A DNA stretch of 27,993 bases, taken from Euprymna scolopes (Eukaryota; Mollusca; Cephalopoda; Sepiida; Sepiolidae). A program made the position numbers and the translations under genes. The notes beneath the pieces are model-generated. The model saw only the letters and a list, made by a program, of their open reading frames with translations, did no database searches and had not been told where the DNA came from. Below are positions 20,118 through 27,993 of this stretch, piece by piece. The DNA is taken from the NCBI GenBank assembly GCA_024364805.1, contig CM044518.1, positions 65,630,190 to 65,658,182 of the forward strand. Reading direction: 5' to 3'. Position 1 is the first letter of the stretch, and the number at the start of each line of letters is the position of its first letter.

Positions 20118-20145
20118 GATTTCGAGGTTATATGACTTTAAACTG
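20118..20145 (-). repeat. Inverted copy of 19583-19610
   Basis: 28 bp, reverse complement of the start of copy 2 with one mismatch (ATA/AAA). It sits between the LINE tail and the second half of the pseudogene, with 507 bp between the arms. Confidence 0.9.
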
Positions 20146-20154
20146 GTCCCTTTT

Positions 20155-20639
20155 TCATATATATTCGAGAAGTTGAAAGCTGGCATATCGGATGGTCCTC
20201 AGATATGGCAGCTCATCAGAGATCAAGAGTTTGAAAACTCCATGAACAAAGTGGAACTGGAAGCATGGAAGGCATTTGTACTGGTATTGAATATCAACAT
20301 GCTGACTGCTTTTAGAGTCACTACCTATTTTCACATGTGGACTTGGGTTCAATAAGTGGCGAGGAGGAAGAGAAATTTCATCAGGGCCTGAGATAGAGAC
20401 TAGGTATCAGGATCGCTGGGACGCTGTCATGATGGCTGACTACCGTTGGAATCTGAATAGAGATGTCACTGCTGCTGAACATTCCAGGAGTTGAGAGAAA
20501 CGAAGTTCAAGCCCTCAAGTTTGAACAATTGTGAAGCGGCATGTGATTTAGTGTATTTACCTTGATCAATGCCCACCATTCAGTTTACAGTAATCGATAT
20601 TTTTATTATATGTTGTTGGGAAACTATTTTTTTTAACAG
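20155..20639 (+). pseudogene. Dispersed protein family, copy 2, second part
   Basis: Plus strand: IFEKLKAGISDGPQIWQLIR, DQEFENSMNKVELEAWKAFV, a deletion, NMLTAFR, then in changed frames VSISGEEEEKFHQ, RYQDRWDAVMMADYRWNLNR and DVTAAEHSRS. Copy 1 has the same order (MNEVKLEASKTFVL, MLTAFTNM, EQGKRFHQ, ADYRWNLNRDLS). The sequence after it, TTTACCTTGATCAATGCCCA, continues into the shared 3' flank. Frame changes and a deletion of the MSVKM...FPENLG part make it non-functional. Confidence 0.8.
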
Positions 20640-21135
20640 ACTTTGTGGCTTGGGGGGTGCCCTTTTCTCTCCCCTGCAACCTTTCTTTCACAGAAAAGAC
20701 GTTGCGAGTCTGTCTTTGTTTTATCGTTATTTCCATGGCAAGTGCTCATCTGAGCTCCAATCTCTGATCCCACCTCGCCAATATTTCACGAAAAACACCC
20801 GTCTAGCTGAAACCACTGTCAATAATTTTCCCTATTCTTTATCTGTGCCTAAATAAAAGCGTAGACTCCATTAACAAAGTTTTTTTCTTAGAAGTGCACG
20901 CTGTGGAACTCTCTTCCGTTTGCCTGTTTCCCACCTGACTACAACTTGGATGTCTTCAAGTCCAACGTAAACAAATTCCTGATAAACCGCCCCCCTTAAG
21001 TAAGACATTTTATCAATCAAATCTCCATTACTAACGATTACTACGATATTATTTCATTGATTACTGTACACGCAATGACCCTTATCCTCTAGTGGCGTCC
21101 GGGCCTTGATAAGTGGTGACTACCATATAAAAAAA
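20640..21135 (+). pseudogene. LINE 3' end inserted in the shared flank
   Basis: Plus strand: GGALFSPLQPFFHRKDVASL, SLFYRYFHGKCSSELQSLIP, NTRLAETTVNNFPYSLSVPK, a stop, then DVFKSNVNKFLI-type residues in another frame. The 3' UTR has CCTTGATAAGTGGTGACTAC and ends in poly(A) at 21126-21135. The cassette shared with copy 1 resumes right after it with GATATGTGTTGACAAAAAT. Confidence 0.9.
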
Positions 21136-21345
21136 AAAGATATGTGTTGACAAAAATCAGCTGATAATGTCTCAAAAATGTAATCAATTTTGTCACAAGA
21201 TCTAAAAAGAAATTTTTTTTTAAATCAAATTAGCACAAAAAACTGACCTGAGAGAGAGAGAGAAAAACGGAAGACATTTTCTGATTCGGCAATGCTAAAA
21301 TGCCGTAAATCAATTGTAGAAATCTAGACAGCATCTAAAAAGGGT
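21136..21345 (+). repeat. Shared 3' flank of the pseudogene cassette
   Basis: GATATGTGTTGACAAAAATC, CTGATAATG, TGTAATCAATTTT, TCACAAGATCT and TTGTAGAAATCTA match the reverse complement of about 6560-6745. A (GA)n insert at 21249-21263 replaces GATGGAGTGTAGCAGACG of copy 1. Confidence 0.85.
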
Positions 21346-21414
21346 CTTAGAAGTTGAATGATATATTCATCAGCAAAATAAAAAATAAGAAAGACTTAAA
21401 CTAGTCTTAACCTC

Positions 21415-21760
21415 TGTCCTATCGCCGAAATATCGCATCCATGTGCTTGTTTTATAAATAGTTTAATGGAATGTTCTCTGAGGAAGTCATTACACTTATG
21501 CCCTCTTGACGTACACATCCCCGACAAACCAGCTTAGCAACAAAATCACACCCTTAGCTTCTTCCCTTGAGCAGCTAAACTTTAGAATTCCCTTCTGCTT
21601 CCTGCTCCTTGACTGAACTTATATGCAGGAGTTCAGATGTAACGTAAGCCAACATTTTGTTAACCTTTCTTAGGTATGGTCCCAATTAGTAGCCCCTTAC
21701 GTCCAAGTGGCAATGTGCCTTGTTTGGATCTATATAATTGCATACAGCCTTTCGGCAGGT
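21415..21760 (+). pseudogene. LINE 3' end fragment
   Basis: Plus strand: LSYRRNIASMCLFYK, stop, FNGMFSEE, then CAGCTAAACTTTAGAATTCCC (AAKLWNSL in frame) and the 3' part ATGGTCCCAATTAGTAGCCC. It is co-linear with the next copy at 22080-22610, about 660 bp away. Confidence 0.8.
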
Positions 21761-22054
21761 AATTTCTTTCATTATATTACCTGTATTACCTGTGGTACGG
21801 TTTAGATAAGCTGGATATTTCTTTTTATAACTTAGTTGTCTTCCATATTTCTAATTTGTTTGCAGCTTCTATTTACTTACACTCGTGCACTGAATTGGAG
21901 AATCCTTACTCTCGTGTTTCCTTATTATTTAAATCAGAACGTGAGTAAAAAAAAAAATACTTTTTACTCACAAGTACCATTTCAATGTTGTTGTTTTTTC
22001 AGTACAGTCGCTGCTTCCGAACTCGATAGAATCACACACGCCACTTCCTGTCCT

Positions 22055-22079
22055 TCTTTCTTTCTTTCTTTCTTTCTTT
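22055..22079. repeat. (CTTT)n microsatellite
   Basis: A short CTTT run just before the LINE fragment. Confidence 0.85.
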
Positions 22080-22615
22080 GCTATATGTCCATCGTCATAT
22101 CCGCCCAAATGGAGTCCTGTTGTCACATTTGGGCTGGTGCATCTGCTACTTGCCTCTCACTCCTTGACAGTATTCAAAAGAGAGTCGCCAACCTGATAGG
22201 TCCTGAACTGTCATCTAGGTTTCATCCTGTCCCATCGACGAAATGTTGCATCCCTCTGCCTGTTCTACAAATACTTTAATGGTGAATGCTCTGACGAACT
22301 GCAAGCACTTGCACCCCCGACGTAAATACCTCCGACAAACCCGACAAACAGCTAAATCCTACCCCTTCACAGTAGAGATCCCTAGGTGTAAGAAAGCCTT
22401 CTACTCCAATAGTTTCTTCCTCAGAGCTGCTAGACTTTGGAACTCCCTTCCATGACATGCAGAAGTTCAAGTGTAATGTGAACAGACATCTTGCTACTCA
22501 TCTCCCTTCATAATACCCCTGCAAATTATGTTCCCGATAGTAGCCCCCTGCTTCAAAGTGTCACTATGCCTTGTTTGTGGTGAAAATTGAATAAAAAATA
22601 AATAAATATCTGTGA
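22080..22615 (+). pseudogene. LINE ORF2 C-terminus with 3' end
   Basis: Plus strand: MESCCHIWAGASATCLSLLD, SIQKRVANLIGPELSSRFHP, then in a second frame NVASLCLFYKYFNGECSDEL (inferred over a small deletion near 22238) and, in a third, PFTVEIPRCKKAFYSNSFF then LRAARLWNSLP. The 3' end reads ATGCCTTGTTTGTGGTGAAA followed by AATAAAAAATAAATAAATA, an A-rich tail. It is a second LINE subfamily, distinct from that of 14930-15650 in sequence and tail. Confidence 0.85.
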
Positions 22616-22820
22616 CTTGTTTCCCCACGAATTTTAGTTTTTTTTTTCAGCTAGTTATCCCCGTGACATCTTAGTCCTTTGCTGAAAGGTATTCTGTTTT
22701 GTAAAATAATTTATTTAAGCTACTAAAATGTAGCATATGTAATTGAAAAAGCCGCATAAGTACTATTGATCTATTACACTGATTGACATAATTTTGTAAA
22801 CTACAGTTGTTGATAAATAG

Positions 22821-22880
22821 CAGACATTAATAACACCAATTATAATAAATATCAGACATTAATAACACCAATCATAATAT
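22821..22880. repeat. Two tandem 32-bp units
   Basis: CAGACATTAATAACACCAAT occurs at 22821 and 22853, each followed by (T/C)ATAATA. Confidence 0.9.
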
Positions 22881-22949
22881 TTAACCACGCCGGAATATTA
22901 AAATAGACGGCGTTTTTCGACGCCATGTTATTTTTACATAACCTCTATA

Positions 22950-23723
22950 TCCACTATTATATAAAAGGAACTTTGTATGTGTCTGTAAGTTCGTTCCATA
23001 TGGACTCGAAAACGGTTGGGCCGATTTTTTATGAAATTTTACACGAATGCACTTCATGTACCTGGCAGTGTTCTTAGGTAGGTTTTATGTTGAGATATCT
23101 TCGATATATTCGATAAGTATCGATAATCAATACTCGAAATAATCCGATGAAAGAAGGAACAAGAGTTTACACGTTACACAGCCTAACATCACAAGTGCAT
23201 TTGAGAAGTTTTATTATCACATAAGCAGTTAGACCAGGCATAGAAAATCAACAGTATGTTCTTTGATATGACAGAGGCGCGTTCGGAATGAATGTTTCTG
23301 ATTAGAACACGATTGAAGCACGATACTTGACTTTTACATTTTAAACTTTAATGTATTGGCTAAGATCAAAGTGTAGTATCTGTTCTTTAGATGTGGCACT
23401 TCTATTTCTTGTTCTCTTTCAGTGGAGTAGAAATCCTTCACGACTGAGACAATTTTTATTTTTGTACCTGTTCTCCACGTTAAAAAAACGACCCTGGTGT
23501 CTAACTCTGTCACGTGGGGAGGTATTTGTAAATAGGTACAATGCATTGTGGATTAATCACTGCGGGGAGTACGCGGAGATGGGTCCACGGGTAGAGCAGG
23601 CAATTAATCCGTTTGATTGAAAAATAGTCGATTTCACCGTTTTCGATGACAATAAAAATAGGGGAGTATGAAACATTCGTTGATCATCATTCAATCCCCG
23701 GCAACGTCGGGTTTCCCTTCTAG
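22950..23723 (+). mobile_element. Non-autonomous Helitron, family 1, copy 2
   Basis: Starts TCCACTATTATATAAAAGGA (5' TC). Ends with the hairpin CCCGGC-AAC-GTCGGG (23697-23711), eight bases, then CTAG (23720-23723), followed by T. These are the end signatures of Helitrons. It is co-linear with 5566-6233 but has about 100 bp of other sequence in the centre (around 23355-23530). No Rep/helicase motifs. Frames at 23334-23620 are by chance. Confidence 0.85.
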
Positions 23724-23894
23724 TATTAAAAAAAAAGTGTGGTTCGGTTATTCCATGATTAAGTTATGGTTTGATTGTCTGAATCGAGAAAAATTGCGTT
23801 TTTAAAACAAGTTTAAATTTGAATGATTAAAAATAAATATAAAATAATTATCAATTCATCTTATTTCGGACTATTATCCTCATCTTTTTAGTTC

Positions 23895-23960
23895 TTGTTT
23901 CACGACGTTTCGGCCAACTATTCCTCTGGCCTTCGTCAGGTTGTAACCGCGACGGGATAG
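23895..23960 (-). mobile_element. Fragment with hammerhead core B
   Basis: Minus strand: CTGACGAAGGCC...GGCCGAAACGTCGTG, then AAGATGAGGATAATAGTCCG, which resembles AAGATGAGAACAGTTGTCCG of units A and D. The rest of the unit is not recognisable. Confidence 0.55.
23905..23940 (-). ncRNA. Hammerhead ribozyme-like core B
   Basis: Minus strand: CTGACGA (23939-23933), AGGCC, loop AGAGGAATAGTT, GGCC (a perfect 4-bp stem II), then GAAA (23911-23908) and CGTC. This is the cleanest core of the four. Stems I and III were not assigned. Confidence 0.55.
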
Positions 23961-23964
23961 GAAC

Positions 23965-24240
23965 TGCGAATCTCCTAACTGCATTCTCAGCAATTATTAC
24001 TAATGATAATCAATAAATAAACTCCAATTAAATAATATATCAAGAAAATTAGTATTTTATTCTGCTTGCTATAAACGCGTTTCTTTCTGTTATTTCGCTT
24101 TAAATAGTATTACTATATTTGATGATGTTTTCTTTTTGTTAATTATCTTATTTCCTATTTTGAATTTTATTATCACTTTTATTAGCTTTGATTGTTAATA
24201 AATGGAAAACTTAAGCGAATGATAAGCCCGTATAAAAGAA
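23965..24240. other. AT-rich spacer
   Basis: Nothing recognised. Confidence 0.4.
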
Positions 24241-24254
24241 TAGCAGAATGACAA

Positions 24255-24277
24255 ACAACATATATATATGTATGTTC

Positions 24278-24358
<81 letters not shown>

Positions 24359-24610
24359 CGTGAGTATATATGTGTGTGTATATATATATGTATATATTTG
24401 CCTATACTTATATGTGTGTGTACATACATGGGTGTATATATATATATGTGTGTGTGTGTGTATGTAGAGATGTGTATATATATGGATGTATATGTGTATA
24501 TATGCGTATATATGTATGTATATATATATGTATGTGTATATATATATATGTATATATATGTATATGTATATATATATGTATGTCTATGTATATAAATATG
24601 CGTACATGTA
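24255..24610. repeat. Large TA / TATG / TGTG compound microsatellite
   Basis: A pure (TA)n tract (about 24279-24354) passes into GTGTGTATATATATG mixtures up to the Helitron end at 24619. Y/I/C-rich frames on both strands are artefacts. Confidence 0.95.
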
Positions 24611-24618
24611 TGTATATG

Positions 24619-24665
24619 CTAGCAGGCAGTCCGGCGTTGCTCGGCGCTTAATCATAATATTTTAA
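24619..24665 (-). mobile_element. Helitron 3' end, reversed
   Basis: CTAG at 24619-24622, then a GC-rich stretch, then CCGGCGTTGCTCGGCGC. Reversed, it reads CCGAGCAACGCCGG...CTAG, the same end signature as 12825-12854. The body to the right is not recognisable. The insertion sits exactly at the edge of the TA/TG array. Confidence 0.65.
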
Positions 24666-24840
24666 TTTATGCAGATCGCGTATGAATTAATTATGTAATC
24701 AATCCTGTAATGATTATTATGTATTACGAGGAATAATTTGTCCGGTGGACTAATTCGCACAAATAATTTTAAAAATATAAAATAATATATATTTTTTAAA
24801 ATAATAATGATAATGTCGTTCATCAAATTCCGTATGTGTT

Positions 24841-24945
24841 TGTTTATAATATCACAACATTTCGGTTGATGGAACCGCCGACCTTCATCAGGTGTATCTT
24901 GTCGACCTCGGGAATGTTTCTGCCGAACTCGCGAATTTGTCCGCA
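24841..24945 (-). mobile_element. Hammerhead-bearing unit C (partial)
   Basis: Minus strand carries TCGGCAGAAACATTCCCGAG, GTCGACAAGATACACCTGAT and GAAGGTCGGCGGTTCCATCA, then ACCGAAATG. It matches the end of units A and D. Only the last third of the unit is present, pointing away from unit D. Confidence 0.6.
24858..24892 (-). ncRNA. Hammerhead ribozyme-like core C
   Basis: CTGATGA (24891-24885) is the perfect consensus box. It is followed by AGGTCGG...CAACC (GGT/ACC pairing in stem II) and GAAA (24863-24860). Confidence 0.5.
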
Positions 24946-24952
24946 AGGACAA
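24937..24952. repeat. 6-bp stem with GCAA tetraloop
   Basis: TTGTCC-GCAA-GGACAA is a perfect hairpin with a GNRA-type loop at the junction between units C and D. Confidence 0.7.
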
Positions 24953-24956
24953 TTTT

Positions 24957-25275
24957 ATTTAAATTGATTTTCCAAGTTAAAGTACTTGGAAAACCAACTG
25001 AAATGTTGAAGGTTCAATCCTCAGTGTGGACGACCGAAAAACACAATTGAAAATTACTTAGGACCTCTATCCAGTCATGGCTGATGGAACAAGAGCATGC
25101 TACCCCCGTGAAGTAAATAAAGGGTTCCGCTCGAAATTCCGTCCAAATTCTCGAGTTCGACAGAAACATTCCCGATTTCGACAAGATACACATAAAGAAG
25201 GTCGGAGGTTATATCGACCGAAAGGTTGTGAAAATCACACTCAAGATGAGAACAGTAGTCCGATGAATCCAAATA
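24957..25275 (+). mobile_element. Hammerhead-bearing unit D
   Basis: Plus-strand counterpart of unit A over its full length. It starts near a palindrome (TTTTCCAAGT-TAAAGT-ACTTGGAAAA, about 24969-24994) and includes GTTGAAGGTTCAATCCTCAG, ACTTAGGACCTCTATCCAGT and CAGAAACATTCCCGATTTCG. It ends after AAGATGAGAACAGTAGTCCG. The frame at 25077-25400 runs through it but has no RT motifs. Confidence 0.65.
25190..25225 (+). ncRNA. Worn hammerhead-like core D
   Basis: ATAAAGA stands where CTGATGA is expected, so the first box is mutated. Stem II (GGTCG...CGACC) and GAAA remain intact. Unlikely to cleave. Confidence 0.4.
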
Positions 25276-25454
25276 ATATGATTAGGATATTGACTCCATG
25301 GGCTATGGTCTGTTTAATTGATAGTTATATTCCATTCAGTCTGTCCAAGATTTTATACTGCAAGAATCCCTTTCAACTCAAAACCAGAAATAAATTCTGA
25401 CTATCCATTTACTGCTAATATTGCCCACTCTCCCTTGCTTTACGATCCTCTGAG

Positions 25455-25620
25455 AGGTAACGTTAGTCTAGTAATGGACTGACAACGTGAATGTCCCAAG
25501 TTTGAATCTCGTTCCACAAAATTCACCTTCACTTATGATGTTGGCAACCTTAACGTAGTTCCTGCTGTAATCCCGATGTTTTTCTTTAAAAAATTCTGAT
25601 TATAAAAATATCGGAGAAAC
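25455..25620 (+). mobile_element. tRNA-derived SINE-like unit 2
   Basis: A-box-like GTTAGTCTAGTA (25462-25473) and B-box-like AGTTTGAATCT (25499-25509), spaced as in a tRNA. CGTTCCACA follows, similar to CATTCCACA after the B box at 8260. A tail of about 90 bp ends in an A/T-rich run. Confidence 0.5.
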
Positions 25621-26870
25621 CAATGCCAACAATAGAATCTTCGGATTTATACGATAGGATGATGAACGAGCGTCTCCCTATACTAAGACGCTTTGTGGAG
25701 AGCTTGGTCGACATTCACCGGTGCCTAGTATCACAGTCGTGATGTGAGCATAGGTAAATGTTTCCCAACCCCCAACAAGAATTTTTAAAAACTAAGTTTG
25801 TCAGAAATGGCATTAAGACAAAGTTCAATGTTACTTTTATTTAACAATAGAAGAAAGGCGAATGATGTTATTGTGTTGATGTATCATTATGTGTACATGT
25901 GTTGATTCAGCACGAGAGTCAGGAAGATAAAATGTTTATGAAAGGCAAATTACTTCTCACTGCTCTGTGGAGAAGTTTGATGAACGATGCGCGCGAAGAT
26001 AGTTGTTTAACGTCGGGAAAACCCCCGACGGAGTCGGTGATTACAGCATGCTGATTCGACTTCAACTCTGGGCTCGACTGACTGGTTTTGTCACGTTTGC
26101 CCCCTTTTATAATGGACAGATCGGCTCCCAGAGAACTGTTAGGGAAAATATTTGAAAATTCTCTTGGCTGAAAACACAAGATCCCTGTGACGCCAGGTGC
26201 TTTCAGCTACGTCGGCGCACAGAGGCACGATCGCGAAAATTACATGGGTGTATACAGCAACCGTACGCATCACTGAAACGTTGCTTGTACATTCACTTAA
26301 TATTTGCAGCGAGTCACTACAGCTTCTTCCTTTAAAAGTCAAACAAAACTGTATCGTATCAATGACTGTATATTCAACAATTTGTTTTTTCAAATCCATT
26401 GTCTGTTGTCAATAAAATTTAATTAATTTTTTCTATGGACAGACTTTATCATTCTATCTGATATTGCGTTTCATCTCTACAAGATATGACATAAAAAGCA
26501 CCGCTTTACACAATCTCGCCTCTTCTTCCGGTTTTTAGAACGTCTGCACTATGTTGAACGCAGATCTCTAACACAAACATCTAAGTAAACATCAGTCTAG
26601 TAGCGTTTATGTAGAAAGTAAACTTTGGTGAAAGTTAAATGATACCGTCGTCGTTTTAGATCCCGAAGCGCAATACATTTTGGCAGCTCTTGTATCACCG
26701 GGGTTTGCTGGAATTGGCTCCTTTGAAGTCGATATTCAATTTGCGACATTCGACCATTTGTCTGTAGGGGAATTAGAAGCAAGTTGACAAAAAAATATAA
26801 CTTATATTCTTGAAATACGTCTTGAAATCTACGCATTTAGATTTTTAAAAATTTATTTCAAATTTAAACG
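25621..26870. other. Repeat-poor stretch without assigned gene
   Basis: Longest part without recognised repeats and richer in G+C at 25950-26330. Minus-strand frames of 86 codons (25919-26179 and 26139-26399) and a plus-strand one (26197-26415) overlap. None has a motif I know. It may hold an exon or a non-coding conserved element. A 7-bp hairpin CGTCGGG-AAAACC-CCCGACG is at 26011-26030. Confidence 0.35.
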
Positions 26871-26879
26871 TGACCGATC

Positions 26880-27300
26880 ATTCAATTTAAAACTACAGCA
26901 CGACAAACGAGTAAGATATTAATTTTGAACTACATCGTGACAGAGAGACAAAATTTTCATTTTAAACTAGAACCTGAACAAACTGACAAAATGTTAATCT
27001 TAAAGTGCAGCGTGACAAACTGACAAAATTTCAATTTTTAAATACATCGTGACAGACTAACAAATTTCAATTTTAAATTAAAGCGTGACAGACTAACAAC
27101 ATTTCCATTTTAAACTACATAGTGGCAAACGGATGCAATTGCAATTTTAAACTACAGCGTGACAGACGGACGAAATTTCGATTTTAAACTACAGCATGAC
27201 AGTCAGAGAAAATGTCTTTTTAACTACATCGTGACAAACGGACGGAATTTCAATTTCTAACAGCAGCGTGACAGACGATCGAAATTTAAATTTCAAACAA
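26880..27300. repeat. Satellite of about 37 bp
   Basis: Eleven or so units with core AACTACAGCGTGACAGACGG then ACGAAATTTCAATTTTA. Unit length varies from 35 to 38. The start of the unit varies more than TTTCAATTTTAAACTAC. Confidence 0.95.
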
Positions 27301-27993
27301 TGATATTTTCGTCTCACACTGACAGAAAAAACAGTGGTAGGTCTATATATAAAATGTGCTAGGTAGGCCTTAATAACCTTCTCTTGTTGTATTATGTTTC
27401 TTTCTTTAGGAGGTTTTTTTTTTTAGCTGAGTTATTTTCCATAATTTTTTTTCATCCAATCGTAAATATTTGTAGTGAATAAAAATCATCGATTTGCCGG
27501 GAAATATTTCAAATAGGTTTACTAACATGCAAAAAATGCGTTGTTGGATGATTGTGTCTAAATACGAGTATAAAATAGACAAACAAGAGCATCGACTCTA
27601 TCAAACCCCCGGAACCATTTTTTACTTGGTACCGAATTCATTAAAATGATGCAAATTACTGTCACTTAGCACGTGTGATTGTGTTGATTGGTGAGAATAT
27701 GGACAGTCGTGTTTTTAATTCCTGACTTTTCGTATTTTACTGGCCCTTAGAGATACATTGGTTCAGCTGTGGTACCAATTTATAATTAGAAAATTTAGAG
27801 TGACAAAAGAACTTTATGAAAAAATTAATTTTGAGAGCCGAGATTTCAACACCTTTTAAGAAACGGTCTTAAGAGTTACGCGTGTTACATAGAAACTATT
27901 TGCCTATCGTGTTAGATATAATAAACACTAACAATTCAAATTGCTAAATATATTAAAATCATGCTTCGTTTCCTTTTTTTTTTTTTTTTTTTT
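27301..27993. other. AT-rich end of window
   Basis: No gene or known repeat recognised. The window ends in poly(T) (27975-27993), which may be the reversed A-tail of a LINE or SINE that continues past the edge. Confidence 0.5.

Noticed and set aside
24248-24651. Long Y/I/C-rich ORFs on both strands
   Set aside because: Translation of (TA)n and (TATG)n microsatellite. Similar frames appear on both strands.
26011-26030. Bacterial-type terminator hairpin
   Set aside because: A 7-bp GC hairpin exists but has no following T-run, and the setting is eukaryotic. Probably chance.
25919-26399. Two overlapping minus-strand ORFs as a frameshifted gene
   Set aside because: No recognisable motif in either, and frames of this length are expected by chance in the more GC-rich patch. 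A conservation test would be needed before calling a gene.

Overview
This window looks like non-coding, repeat-dense DNA from a large AT-rich invertebrate genome. A mollusc, perhaps a coleoid cephalopod, is my best guess. That rests on the mix of recurring LINE tails, Tc1/mariner debris, Helitrons, tRNA-type SINEs, long (TA)n tracts and minisatellites; no host gene fixes the species. I see no bacterial-style operon, rRNA, tRNA or CRISPR array. The only reading frame that looks like a possible host gene is a 75-residue, signal-peptide-like ORF at 8990-9217.

Layout. 1-1055: microsatellites and one weak LINE-like patch. 1056-2290: a decayed Tc1-type transposon on the minus strand. 2800-4540: a (TA)n tract, a LINE tail, an LTR-like fossil and another LINE piece, followed by a 365-bp mariner-like MITE (4539-4903) with TA duplications. 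5566-6233: a Helitron. 6560-7680: a minus-strand pseudogene of a dispersed invertebrate protein family. 7880-8605: a minisatellite split by a tRNA-type SINE. 10155-10475: a unit carrying a hammerhead-like core. 11290-11935: a 23-bp minisatellite. 12175-13526: two Helitrons of a second family in tandem. 14096-14426: a LINE tail bracketed by a perfect 38-bp inverted repeat. 14560-14800: a duplicated repeat with a long hairpin. 14930-15650: the best-preserved LINE C-terminus. 17215-17790: a 30-bp minisatellite that stays open in frame. 18432-18897: an RTE-type LINE with a clear target-site duplication. 19583-21345: a second copy of the pseudogene cassette, cut by two LINE insertions. 21420-22610: two more LINE tails. 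22950-23723: a second copy of the first Helitron family. 23895-25275: hammerhead-like motifs, partly as an inverted pair, with a large TA/TG tract and a reversed Helitron end. 25445-25620: a second SINE. 26880-27300: a satellite of about 37 bp.

The parts most worth attention are four copies of a hammerhead-ribozyme-like core (10209-10246, 23905-23940, 24858-24892, 25190-25225). Three of them sit in a shared unit of about 320 bp that resembles the terminal repeats of Penelope-like elements or metazoan retrozymes. Next come the twice-present pseudogene cassette and several unusual inverted duplications next to LINE insertions. Genes here do not form a working pathway; the window records layered transposon insertion.
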